From JAVJST01 sp040219295 (GTDB lineage: Bacteria; Pseudomonadota; Alphaproteobacteria; Rhodospirillales; Casp-alpha2): DNA of 64,000 nucleotides. How positions within the stretch are numbered: the stretch's first letter is position 1; each line of letters starts with the position of its first letter. Below the pieces are notes generated by a model that saw nothing but the letters and a program-made list of their open reading frames with translations, was not told the origin of the DNA and did not search any database. Of the stretch, positions 19,356-27,801 are shown piece after piece. The stretch spans positions 186,001 through 250,000 of the forward strand of contig JAVJST010000005.1 of assembly GCA_040219295.1 (NCBI GenBank), written 5' to 3'. Position numbers and translations under genes: made by a program.

Positions 19356-20512
19356 CGCTTCGGCGCGTCGCCGTCGCGGTGCTGATCGCCCTGCTGGCCG
19401 TAATGCCGGTTCAGGCGGCTGGTGCGGATGGCGACATCGAGGCGTTGCTGAATTCCGGCCTCGCCCACCGGGACAAGGGAAACTTCGCCGCCGCCGAAGC
19501 CGATTTTCGCGCCGTAATCGATGCCGAGCCCGAACACCATGACGCGCGTCTCCTGTTGGCCCTGGTGATCGGTTACCAGGAGCGTTTCGACGAGGCCCTC
19601 GCGATCCTTGGACCGGCGCTCGAAGCCGAGCCCGGGCGCAGTGACCTGCTCCTGGCGCGCGCGCGGCTCAATGCTTGGGCCGGCCGACCGGCGGCGGCGC
19701 GGGCCGATCTCGACAAGGCGCTTGCCGGCGATCCGGACGACGCGGCAGCGCTTGAATTGTCGGCATGGCTCGACCGGGTTGGCGAGGAAGCGGCCCCTTC
19801 CTACGTTCTCTCGCTTACCGGCTCGCGAAGCGACTTCGACCGGCGTTCGGTCGACCGCTGGTACGAGACCCGCATGGGCCTGGGATATCAGGTTCCGGGG
19901 CACTGGTCGGTCGACGGCGTCCTGCAACGCAGCAGGCGCTACGGCAGTTTCGATCATCTTCTTGAACTCGGCGGTTCAATGCGGGCGGGCGAGGGGGGCG
20001 CGCTTTCGCTTCGTGCCGAGACGTCGCCGGGCGCCGACTTCCTGCCGCGTTGGGGCGTATCCGGCGGGATCGAGCTCGATGCGTGGGATGGAATGCCGGC
20101 ACTCGGGCTCGGGCCGGGGATCGCCACGCTGGGTGCGCGTCACCGGGAGTATGCCGATGTCGGTGTCGACAATCTCGATCCGGGCTGGATCCAGTATCTC
20201 GGCGACGGTTCCGCCTGGATTACCGCCAGGCGGATCCACGCCTGGTCGGATGACGGCGGCGGCACCATGACCGGCTGGAGCCTGCGGGGTGACCTGTCCT
20301 TCGATCCGGTCGCCCCGGTCAATGTCTATGCGCTGCGCGCCAAGTCACCGGAGACCGACCTCGGCGTTACCGTCGATACCCGGACGTGGGCGGCCGGGAT
20401 GGTCGTCGGCGTGTCGGAGAAGGTCGACGTGCGTCTCGACTTCACGCGCGATGACCGAAGCGGATCCTACCTTCGCGACGAATGGTCGCTCGGTACGGCC
20501 GTCAGGTTCTGA
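19322..20512 (+). CDS. YaiO-like outer-membrane beta-barrel protein with TPR domain
   Basis: 396 residues. A signal peptide (LRRVAVAVLIALLAVMPVQAAGA) is followed by about three tetratricopeptide repeats (residues about 40-150, for example GLAHRDKGNFAAAEADFRAVIDAEP), then a C-terminal domain with alternating hydrophobic strands ending in Phe (LGTAVRF), as in YaiO-family barrels. The ATG at 19322 has GAGGAG immediately upstream. TPR-plus-barrel architecture recalls PgaA and other polysaccharide exporters, and the neighbouring GT2 supports that role; it is inferred, not shown. Confidence 0.8.
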   Translation: MGPRSKNPRYLTLRRVAVAVLIALLAVMPVQAAGADGDIEALLNSGLAHRDKGNFAAAEADFRAVIDAEPEHHDARLLLALVIGYQERFDEALAILGPALEAEPGRSDLLLARARLNAWAGRPAAARADLDKALAGDPDDAAALELSAWLDRVGEEAAPSYVLSLTGSRSDFDRRSVDRWYETRMGLGYQVPGHWSVDGVLQRSRRYGSFDHLLELGGSMRAGEGGALSLRAETSPGADFLPRWGVSGGIELDAWDGMPALGLGPGIATLGARHREYADVGVDNLDPGWIQYLGDGSAWITARRIHAWSDDGGGTMTGWSLRGDLSFDPVAPVNVYALRAKSPETDLGVTVDTRTWAAGMVVGVSEKVDVRLDFTRDDRSGSYLRDEWSLGTAVRF

Positions 20513-20527
20513 CCGGAGAATTGGTCC

Positions 20528-21571
20528 GTGGCACTGCTCAACGCGATCTGGATCTCGTCCGCCGTGCTGGCGGCGGCCTCCGTCGCCGGCATGTCCATTC
20601 TGATCGTTCGCCGGGTGTTCAGCGATGCCGCCGCTGCCCGCGGTGAGAAACGGCGGAACGAACTGGAGGGGCTTTTCATCCGCGCGCTCGATGGTACGAC
20701 AGAGTGGGGCGGCCTTGCCCTCAGCGATTCGGACCGGATGATGCTCGCGAGTATCGCATTCGACCTGTCGAAGTCGATCAGGGGCGGCACGCTGCAAACC
20801 ATGGAGCACGTTCTTTCCGGCATCGGTGTCGAGGATGCACTGCTCGAGGCCTTGTCGAATCCGGATCCCCGGGTCAGGAGATCGGCAATTAACGGACTGT
20901 CGCTCTTCGATACCCGCCGGTCATTCGACGCGGTCTGGCAATTGCTGAGCGACCCGAACGCCGATATCCGGCTTTTGGCTGCGCGGGTGATTGTTTCCTC
21001 GTCCTTCAAGTTCGATGCGAAGGTTTTTTGCGAGACATTGGAATTGGGCACCGCGGTGCGCAGCCGCGAGGTGCGGCCCATCGTTGCGGCGCTGGCGGAG
21101 CGCGATCCGGACGGGGTGTTGCGGACCATCAGGGCCTCGCGCAATCCCGACGCCAGGGTCATGCTGATCTACGGACTTGGACGCAGCGGTAAATATGGGA
21201 TGGTCGACGATCTTGCCGATCTGCTGTCATCGCCGAACGTGAACGAACGCGCCGAGTCGCTTCGCGCGCTGAGTGTCCTGCAACACCCGGCGGCGGCGGA
21301 CGCCGTCCGGCAGGCCCTGACGGATCCGGCATGGGAAGTCCGCGCCCAGGCCGCCCAGGCCGCAGCCGACATCGGCATGACGGATGTCGCGCCAGCGCTC
21401 GAGAGGATGCTCGACGACGAGATGTGGTGGGTGCGATATCGTGCTGCCGAGTCGTTGTGGCTGCTCGGCGAACAGGGGCAGAGGTTGCTTCTGGCGCATT
21501 CGGCCGGAAGCGATCCAGCGGGGCTGGTTGCCCAGCTGGTTATTGCGGAACGTACGGAAGCCGCCGCATGA
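20528..21571 (+). CDS. Membrane-anchored HEAT-repeat protein
   Basis: 347 residues from GTG 20528 with GGAGA upstream. One N-terminal membrane helix (residues about 5-27) is followed by a soluble alpha-helical solenoid of HEAT/PBS-lyase-like repeats, seen in DPRVRRSAINGLSLF, DPNADIRLLAARVIV, VNERAESLRALSVL, PAWEVRAQAAQAAADIG and MWWVRYRAAESLWLLG. Such solenoids are protein-protein scaffolds. The stop overlaps the glycosyltransferase start (ATGA), so the two are translationally coupled and probably act together at the membrane. Confidence 0.85.
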   Translation: MALLNAIWISSAVLAAASVAGMSILIVRRVFSDAAAARGEKRRNELEGLFIRALDGTTEWGGLALSDSDRMMLASIAFDLSKSIRGGTLQTMEHVLSGIGVEDALLEALSNPDPRVRRSAINGLSLFDTRRSFDAVWQLLSDPNADIRLLAARVIVSSSFKFDAKVFCETLELGTAVRSREVRPIVAALAERDPDGVLRTIRASRNPDARVMLIYGLGRSGKYGMVDDLADLLSSPNVNERAESLRALSVLQHPAAADAVRQALTDPAWEVRAQAAQAAADIGMTDVAPALERMLDDEMWWVRYRAAESLWLLGEQGQRLLLAHSAGSDPAGLVAQLVIAERTEAAA

Positions 21572-22977
21572 CGATGCAGGATGTCGTCAATTGGGTGGTC
21601 TGGGTTTCCGGTTTCGTAATCGCCATAGGCGTGCTGCAGAACGCGATCTACCTGTCGCAATTGGTCCTTGCGTGGCTGGCGCTTTCCCGGCGGACGGTCG
21701 TGGAGGACTCCTCGAACGTTTGGGGCAAATTGTCAGACGCAACGATGCCGATCTCCATTCTGGCGCCCGCTTTCAACGAGTCGAAGGGAATTGTTCAGAG
21801 TATTCGGTCCCTACTGTCGATGTACTATCCCAACTTCCGGGTCATCGTGATCAATGACGGTTCGACGGACGATACCCTTGAGCAGCTCGTCGAGGCTTTC
21901 CGCCTGGTACAGGTCGACCGGGACTATCCGATGGACATTCCGCACAGGCCGGTTCGCGGGATATACACATCCGAGATGCATTCCCGCCTGCTGGTCATCG
22001 ACAAGAAGAACGGTGGCAAGGCAGACGCTTTGAATGCCGGCATCAACGTCGCGAGAACGCCCTTGATTTGCTCGGTTGATGCCGATTCCGTTCTGGAGAG
22101 CGATGCGCTGCTCCGAGCGGTGGAGCCATTCATCCAGGATCCCGCGCGAGTCGTTGCGGTGGGCGGCACGGTGCGGCTGGCGAACGGGTGCCTGATCGAG
22201 TCCGGCGCCGTGAAGAAGATCGCCCTGCCGACCAATCTACTCGCGCTGTTTCAGGTGATTGAGTATCTGCGGGCGTTCCTCATGGGCCGGCTGTCGCTCA
22301 GCAGTATCGACAGCCTGCTAATCGTCTCCGGCGCGTTCGGCATCTTTCGTCGCTGGGTGGCCGTGGAGGTTGGCGGATACTCGCTCGGCACCGTCGGCGA
22401 GGACATGGAGATCATTGTGAAGATCCACCGGCACCTAAGCGAGAAGGAGCGCGATTACGAGGTCGTTTTCGTGCCTGAACCTGTGTGCTGGACGGAGGCG
22501 CCGGAAAACCTATCCACGTTGGCGCGTCAGCGACGACGGTGGCAGCGTGGTACGCTGGAAACGTTCTTCAAGCACGGTATCATGCTGGCCAATTCGCGAT
22601 ACGGTCGCGCCGGAATCATTGGATTTCTCAACATTCTCGTTTCGGACGTTATTGCCCCCGTGGTCGAGCTTTTCGGTTACTTGGTCATGCCGATTTTCTA
22701 TTTCTCGGGGCTGCTCAGCTTCGAGTTCTTCGCAGCCTATCTGGCAATGACATTTGTTTTCGGCATCTTCCTGAGTGTCGGCGCGCTGGCCCTGGAGGAA
22801 ATGCAGATTGCTCGATTCCCGCGGGCTCGCGACCTAGCCGTTCTGACTGCGGTGGCGGTGCTTGAAAACTTCGGTTACCGCCAAATCAATAATCTCTGGC
22901 GGATTCAGGGTTGGCTCGAATTCTTGCGCCAGGAACGCGGCTGGGGCGCGATGGAACGCAAGGGACTCTCCCGATAG
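21568..22977 (+). CDS. Processive GT2-family membrane glycosyltransferase
   Basis: 469 residues from ATG 21568, overlapping the HEAT gene stop. An N-terminal membrane helix precedes a cytoplasmic GT-A domain with DGS at 97-99, DADS at 171-174, GED at 277-279 and the processivity motif QRRRW at 321-325, the D,D,D,QxxRW pattern of cellulose, chitin, hyaluronan and poly-GlcNAc synthases. Several membrane helices follow from about residue 355. The product is probably a beta-linked polysaccharide exported through the YaiO-like barrel. Sugar identity cannot be read. Confidence 0.9.
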   Translation: MTMQDVVNWVVWVSGFVIAIGVLQNAIYLSQLVLAWLALSRRTVVEDSSNVWGKLSDATMPISILAPAFNESKGIVQSIRSLLSMYYPNFRVIVINDGSTDDTLEQLVEAFRLVQVDRDYPMDIPHRPVRGIYTSEMHSRLLVIDKKNGGKADALNAGINVARTPLICSVDADSVLESDALLRAVEPFIQDPARVVAVGGTVRLANGCLIESGAVKKIALPTNLLALFQVIEYLRAFLMGRLSLSSIDSLLIVSGAFGIFRRWVAVEVGGYSLGTVGEDMEIIVKIHRHLSEKERDYEVVFVPEPVCWTEAPENLSTLARQRRRWQRGTLETFFKHGIMLANSRYGRAGIIGFLNILVSDVIAPVVELFGYLVMPIFYFSGLLSFEFFAAYLAMTFVFGIFLSVGALALEEMQIARFPRARDLAVLTAVAVLENFGYRQINNLWRIQGWLEFLRQERGWGAMERKGLSR

Positions 22978-23189
22978 CGATCATCTTCGGACGGACCTGA
23001 CCGGGAGACCAGGCTCGCGGCGGCCGCCGCATGCTGGGTATCAGCCGGCGATCTCTTGTCAGAGGGGCAAGAGAGGGTATGGCGCGCAGAAACGATGTTG
23101 CGAAATAAGTAAGATCATGCGATATTCGTTACGATTTTCGGAACATGAATCCGTAAGATTTGCGAAATTCGTATTTATCAGGAGTCGAA
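22978..23189. promoter_or_regulatory. Promoter region of the Lrp/Rieske cluster with imperfect direct repeat
   Basis: The 3' half is AT-rich. An imperfect 20-21 base repeat occurs at 23109-23129 and 23153-23172 (shared GTAAGAT and ATTCGT ends), start-to-start 44 bases, about four helical turns. That spacing suits wrapping by an Lrp/AsnC-family oligomer, and the next gene encodes such a regulator. CAGGAG at about 23179 is the ribosome-binding site of that gene. Confidence 0.5.
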
Positions 23190-23732
23190 ATGCGTAATCA
23201 CGCGGAAAAGAAGCAGGTGGAGGAGGCCGTCGCGAGCGTTGTCCGTCTTCCGCGCGAAGACGCCGACCGACTGCGCCAGGACGAACTCAACCAGCGGATC
23301 GTGGCCCATCTCGAAAAGGACGGCCGCATGCCGTTCTCGGAGATCGCCCAGGCCCTCGGCGTGTCGGAGGGCACCGTGCGAAACCGCGTCAACAGTCTGC
23401 GCGACGCGGGGATCATGCGAATCGTCGCCATCGCGGAACCCATCGTGCCCGAGTACCAGGCCGATGCCGTTCTCGGCGTGAAGGTGGCTGCGGGCTTCAC
23501 GCCGGCGTCGGTTGCCGAGCGTCTCGGCCGGCACGAAGACGTCGTCTACATCCTCTGGGTCGCCGGCCGCTTCGACCTGTTCGTCGAACTCGTGAGCGAA
23601 GACCGAGAGTCGCTGCTCGGGTTCCTGAATGACGAGATTCACGATTCCGGCGATATCGCCGAGGTCGAGGTCATGTTCGGCCTTCGCAACTTCAAGAACC
23701 AGTTCCTTCTAAAGCGCGGATGGAGTGACTGA
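23190..23732 (+). CDS. Lrp/AsnC-family transcriptional regulator
   Basis: 180 residues. An N-terminal AsnC-type HTH (IVAHLEKDGRMPFSEIAQAL, then GVSEGTVRNRVNSL) is followed by a RAM/AsnC ligand-binding domain (VLGVKVAAGF, EDVVYILWVAGRFDLFVELV, VEVMFGLRNFKNQF). ATG 23190 follows an AGGAG at short range. It overlaps closely with the Rieske gene and is likely autoregulated through the upstream repeat. Lrp-family members commonly sense amino acids or amines, which fits the neighbouring GS-like ligase. Confidence 0.92.
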   Translation: MRNHAEKKQVEEAVASVVRLPREDADRLRQDELNQRIVAHLEKDGRMPFSEIAQALGVSEGTVRNRVNSLRDAGIMRIVAIAEPIVPEYQADAVLGVKVAAGFTPASVAERLGRHEDVVYILWVAGRFDLFVELVSEDRESLLGFLNDEIHDSGDIAEVEVMFGLRNFKNQFLLKRGWSD

Positions 23733-23733
23733 G

Positions 23734-24855
23734 ATGTCCGAAGTGTCTGCCGTCCAATTCGGGCCCTTCTGGTCGGGGACGACGCCCAGGGCCGGCCTTC
23801 CATCGTCCGCTTACTGTGACGAGGAGTTCTGGAACGCGGAATGCGCCACGGTGTTCACCGACAACTGGGTCTGTGCCGGGTTCGCGCACGAGATTCCACG
23901 CGCCGGCGACGCGTTTCCAACGACGGTGGCCGGTCAACCGATTGTCCTGGTTCGCGATCACGACAATCAGATCGGCGCCTTTCACAACGTCTGCCGCCAC
24001 CGCTGCCTGAAACTCGTCGACGAAGCCCGAAATGTCGGCAAGCTGATCCGCTGTCCCTATCACGCGTGGGCGTACGACCTGAAAGGCGCGCTGCGGGCCT
24101 TCCCGTCTTTCGGTGGCCCGGGCGACGCCAAGGCCGAGGGGTTCGAGCCCGCCGCGCATGGGCTGGTTCCGGTTCGCTGCCACGTGTGGCACGACTGGAT
24201 ATTCGTCAACGTCGGCGGCAAAGCGCCGGATTTCGACGCTTACGCGGCTTCGCTGCAGGCGCGGCTGTCGGACGTCGATCTGACGCACCTGATGCCCTTG
24301 ACGACGCTCGACTTCGGAATCGTCGAGACCAACTGGAAGTTCATCATGGAGAACTTCATCGAACCCTATCACGTGCAGTTCGTCCATCGCGGAACGACGG
24401 ACCAGCCGCTCGACAAGCATGCGACCTTCATCGACGGGAACTGTCTTGGCAGCACCGTCGATCTCGATGCCGAGAACACCGGTACATCAAGCCTGGCCGT
24501 CAGTTCCCGTTATCTGACGCTGTTTCCCAATTTCATCCTCGGCACCTACTTCCCGAACCAGATCGGCGTGTACCTGAACGTGCCGCTCGGGCCGGGCCGC
24601 ACGGCGCAGAAGCGCGCGATCTACCAGACCCACGGCGAACGGCCGGATGCGGTCGGAATCGAGGCGCTCGGCAAGCTGTGGTGGAACGTCCACAAGGAAG
24701 ACCACGCCATCTGCGAGCGGATGCAGCAGGGCCGGGCGTCCGTCGTCGCCCGGGACGGCGGCGTCCTGTCGTCGTGCTGGGAGGATTCGGTACGTGCGTT
24801 TCAGGAACTCGTCGCAGTGAACACATCCGCCGGCGCGCCGGCGTCACACCGTTGA
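23734..24855 (+). CDS. Rieske non-heme iron oxygenase alpha subunit
   Basis: 373 residues from ATG 23734, with GGAG at 23722-23725 (GTG 23725 is an alternative). The Rieske [2Fe-2S] ligands are C87, H89, C107 and H110. The catalytic domain begins with NWKFIMENFIEPYHVQFVH, giving iron ligands H213 and H218, with D351 in CWEDS a candidate third ligand. The family covers aromatic dioxygenases and N- or O-demethylases such as glycine betaine monooxygenase. No reductase or ferredoxin gene is nearby, so electrons must come from elsewhere. Substrate unknown. Confidence 0.88.
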   Translation: MSEVSAVQFGPFWSGTTPRAGLPSSAYCDEEFWNAECATVFTDNWVCAGFAHEIPRAGDAFPTTVAGQPIVLVRDHDNQIGAFHNVCRHRCLKLVDEARNVGKLIRCPYHAWAYDLKGALRAFPSFGGPGDAKAEGFEPAAHGLVPVRCHVWHDWIFVNVGGKAPDFDAYAASLQARLSDVDLTHLMPLTTLDFGIVETNWKFIMENFIEPYHVQFVHRGTTDQPLDKHATFIDGNCLGSTVDLDAENTGTSSLAVSSRYLTLFPNFILGTYFPNQIGVYLNVPLGPGRTAQKRAIYQTHGERPDAVGIEALGKLWWNVHKEDHAICERMQQGRASVVARDGGVLSSCWEDSVRAFQELVAVNTSAGAPASHR

Positions 24856-24872
24856 AGCGAAAGGAGTCCCCG

Positions 24873-25313
24873 ATGAACGACACCGACAACCGAGCCGGCT
24901 ATCGTCTCGCCCACACCATGATGCGGGTCCGCGACACCGACAGATCGATCGCATTCTATTGCGGGATACTGGGGATGCAGGTGCTTCGCCGAACAGACTA
25001 TCCCGAGGGCAAGTTCACGAACACGTTCATCGGCTACGGCCCCGAGGCGGAGTTTCCGGCGATTGAACTGACCGAGAACTGGGACCAGACCGAGGACTAC
25101 GACAAGGGCAACGGCTGGGGACACATCTGCATCGAAACCCCGGACGTCTACAAGGCCTGCGAGGATCTTGCGGCCGCCGGCGTGAACATCACGCGCCCGC
25201 CGGGACCGATGAAGAACGGCACGCGGATCATCGCGTTCTGCGAGGATCCGGACGGCTACAAGATCGAACTCAACGAGTCGATCCTTAAGATGCAATCGCA
25301 GCAAAGCTCATAA
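24873..25313 (+). CDS. VOC/glyoxalase I-like metalloenzyme
   Basis: 146 residues from ATG 24873 with AAGGAG upstream. Two VOC repeats give the lactoylglutathione-lyase pattern: first-repeat metal His H14 and the FPAIELTENW Glu, second-repeat WGHICIE His and YKIELNE Glu. FYCGILGMQ and FCEDPDGYKIE are GloA signatures. It may detoxify an oxoaldehyde produced in this operon or be a related isomerase/dioxygenase; the operon context makes a pathway-specific role possible. Confidence 0.85.
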   Translation: MNDTDNRAGYRLAHTMMRVRDTDRSIAFYCGILGMQVLRRTDYPEGKFTNTFIGYGPEAEFPAIELTENWDQTEDYDKGNGWGHICIETPDVYKACEDLAAAGVNITRPPGPMKNGTRIIAFCEDPDGYKIELNESILKMQSQQSS

Positions 25314-25339
25314 ACATCAGATTCGAGGGAAAAACCATC

Positions 25340-25741
25340 ATGGGAAAGCAGCCCCAAGTCTACCGTTTCGCTGACATCGAACACCGGCTTCACACGCTCG
25401 AGCCGGGCAAGACCTACATCAAGCCGTTCGTCACCAGCGCCGTGAGCGACACCATGTGCGGCGGTCTGAACTTCCTAAACAAGGTGTCCGTTCCCTGGGA
25501 CCTGACCTGCGACGAGATCATCTACTGCATGGAAGGCAACTTTCGGCTGACCTGCGACGGCGAGGCCTACGAACTGTCCCCGGGCGACGTGATCTACATA
25601 CCGCGCGACAATCACATTGCCTACGAGTGTGACGAGAAATGCGTGATCTTCTACGCCGCCTATCCACACGACTGGAAACAGCAGGCAGGCATCACCTATG
25701 TCCCGGGGATCGATCCCGAGGATATGCCGCAGGCGTCGTGA
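25340..25741 (+). CDS. Cupin-domain protein, EutQ-like
   Basis: 133 residues, a single small cupin barrel. WDLTCDEIIYCMEGNFRLTCDGE followed by LSPGDVIYIPRDNHIAYECDE reproduces the two cupin motifs (Glu in the first, H in the second), although a canonical HxH is absent. It resembles the EutQ-like cupins of amine-utilisation loci. Position between the glyoxalase and the GS-like gene in a tight same-strand series argues for a role in the same catabolic pathway. Confidence 0.8.
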   Translation: MGKQPQVYRFADIEHRLHTLEPGKTYIKPFVTSAVSDTMCGGLNFLNKVSVPWDLTCDEIIYCMEGNFRLTCDGEAYELSPGDVIYIPRDNHIAYECDEKCVIFYAAYPHDWKQQAGITYVPGIDPEDMPQAS

Positions 25742-25767
25742 GCGACGATCAGGACAGGGAGCAGACG

Positions 25768-27273
25768 ATGAACGCAGCGAACATCACGGACATGGCCAGC
25801 GAACTGGGACGCATCGTCCCGAGCGGACGGATTGAGGGCGTGCCGCCGGCGGCGGGCGACCGGATCTATTACCAGAGCTTCGACGAGGCGATCGAGCGCA
25901 ACCGGCCGCGGATCGCGCCACTGAAGGCGAAGCTGGAGGAACTCGGCATCAAGTACGTGCTGTCGAGCTGGATCGACCTGCACGGCATTCCCAAGACCAA
26001 GCCCGTGCCGATGAGCGATTTCGAGCTGCTTTGTCTCGGCAAGGGACCGCAGTTCGCCGTGCATTCGGTCTCGTACGTGCCGGAACTCACGCCCGCCGAT
26101 TCCGATCAGGTCATGGTTCCCGACCTTGACGCTGTCTACGTTTGCCCGTGGGACAGCACCATGGCGATCATTTTCGCCGACCTGTTCTGGGAGGGGGCTC
26201 CTTACAATGTCTGTCCGCGCCAGGCGCTCAAGCGCGCCGTGCAGGCGGCGCGTGACGCCAACTACGTCGGCTATGCGGGCGTCGAGCCCGAGTTCATCGT
26301 CATGCGCTACAACGACGACGGCCGGCCGGTAAAGGCGTTCGACGACGATCCCGAGGACGGATTGCGGCCGCGTCGCCAGGCTTTCGGTTACGACGTCGAG
26401 TATTCGCTCAATTCGATGGGTTTCCTCGGCGAGCTGATCGACATGCTCGAGGGCCTCGGCTGGAATCTGCACGACGTGGTCGCAGAGGGCGCGTATTCGC
26501 AGTTCGAGCTCGACTTCCACTATACCGACTTGATCGAGATGGCGGACCGGCTGGTGTTCCTGCGCATCCTGCTCAAGGAGGTCGCCAAACGGCACGGCGC
26601 CTTCGTCACCTTCATGCCGAAGCCGACCATCGGCGACTGGCGGTCGGGCGCGCACATCAATTTCTCGATCCAGCGCGCCGACGATGTCGGCAACAACATC
26701 TTTGAGAAGGACGGCAAGTGGTCCGAAAACGTGATGTACGCCGTCGGCGGACTGATGAAGCACGCCGAGGCGCTGTGCGCGATTACCTGTCCGATCGTGA
26801 ATTCCTACAACGGCCTGGTGCCGCGTGTCGGCGGCTTCGAGGGCGGCACGGTGACGTGGGCGCCGACCAACATCACGTACGGTCACAACAATCGCTCGGC
26901 CCAGTTCCGCCTGCCGCAGAGCCGGTTCTGTATCGAGAACCGCGCCGCCGACATGACCATGAACGTCTACCTGGCGTTCGCCATGACGCTGGGGTGCGCG
27001 ATCGAAGGGATCGAGAACAAGACCGATCCGGGCGAACCAACCGACCGCGATCTCTACGCCATGAGCGAGGACGAACTGACCGAAGCCGGCATTCGCCGGC
27101 TGCCGCGCAACCTGATGATGGCGACCGAGGCGCTCAAGGCCGACGATCTCGCCGGCAAGGTGATGGGCGAGGTCATGCGCAAATCATGGATCGCCTACAA
27201 GAACGACGAATGGGAACGCTATCACCAGGCCGTGACCGACTGGGAGGTCGAGGAGTATCTCAGGCTCTACTAG
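25768..27273 (+). CDS. Glutamine synthetase-like ligase (amine gamma-glutamylation candidate)
   Basis: 501 residues from ATG 25768. The catalytic domain has GS signatures: VEPEF near residue 170, SGAHINFSIQ for the ammonia/glutamate site, and NNRSAQFRLPQSRFCIENRAADMTMNVYLAFA near the C-terminal half (not quoted in full). It is a GS-superfamily enzyme but not a typical GlnA; relatives include gamma-glutamylmethylamide synthetase and the GS-like ligases (TdnQ, IpuC) that activate aniline or isopropylamine. Linked to a Rieske oxygenase, it probably glutamylates an amine substrate or product. That is inference. Confidence 0.8.
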   Translation: MNAANITDMASELGRIVPSGRIEGVPPAAGDRIYYQSFDEAIERNRPRIAPLKAKLEELGIKYVLSSWIDLHGIPKTKPVPMSDFELLCLGKGPQFAVHSVSYVPELTPADSDQVMVPDLDAVYVCPWDSTMAIIFADLFWEGAPYNVCPRQALKRAVQAARDANYVGYAGVEPEFIVMRYNDDGRPVKAFDDDPEDGLRPRRQAFGYDVEYSLNSMGFLGELIDMLEGLGWNLHDVVAEGAYSQFELDFHYTDLIEMADRLVFLRILLKEVAKRHGAFVTFMPKPTIGDWRSGAHINFSIQRADDVGNNIFEKDGKWSENVMYAVGGLMKHAEALCAITCPIVNSYNGLVPRVGGFEGGTVTWAPTNITYGHNNRSAQFRLPQSRFCIENRAADMTMNVYLAFAMTLGCAIEGIENKTDPGEPTDRDLYAMSEDELTEAGIRRLPRNLMMATEALKADDLAGKVMGEVMRKSWIAYKNDEWERYHQAVTDWEVEEYLRLY

Positions 27274-27320
27274 TCCGGGAGCGGAATCGGCGCGCGCGGG
27301 GTGTCTCCGGGTCCGGCGGT

Positions 27321-27800
27321 TCACCCGAACGCCGACGGGTAGACCAGTGCGCCGGTCTTGCCGGAGAGCGCGCCTGGGCGCAATTCCAGCGCCATCATGT
27401 ATGCGGGCGGATAGGGCGAGGAAAACGGTTCGGCGGCTTCAAGAGCGAAGCCGAAGCGGCCGTAATAGTCGGGCTCGCCAAGCACGAACACCGCGCCCCA
27501 GTCGTCCTCCCGGGCCTGGGCGAGGGCAGCCTCGATAAGGGCGGAGCCGACCGACATGCCCTGGCGGGCAGGGTCGACACTGACCGGGGCCAGCGCCAGC
27601 ATGCCGCCGGGTTCGACGAGTTTCGACAGCATGACGTGACCGATGATCGAGCCGCCGTCGTCGGCGACCATGGAGATCACCGCGTCACCAGCGGTACGCA
27701 GGGCGTCGGCCAGCCGCGCTTCGTCGTGGCCGCCGAAGGCGCGGGCGACGAGATCGTGAACGGCCAGGCGATCGGCCGGCATTTCCTCACGGATCAGCAA
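27321..27800 (-). CDS. GNAT-family N-acetyltransferase
   Basis: 159 residues from TTG 27800, directly after the cytochrome b stop. GNAT motif A is DPARQGMSVGSALIEAAL, and LGEPDYYGRFGFAL is the YhbS-like C-terminal signature. It probably acetylates a small molecule or a protein using acetyl-CoA. It is the last gene of a minus-strand run cytochrome c' - cytochrome b - GNAT, but functional linkage is not obvious. Confidence 0.85.
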   Translation of the reverse strand: MLIREEMPADRLAVHDLVARAFGGHDEARLADALRTAGDAVISMVADDGGSIIGHVMLSKLVEPGGMLALAPVSVDPARQGMSVGSALIEAALAQAREDDWGAVFVLGEPDYYGRFGFALEAAEPFSSPYPPAYMMALELRPGALSGKTGALVYPSAFG

Positions 27801-27801
27801 T

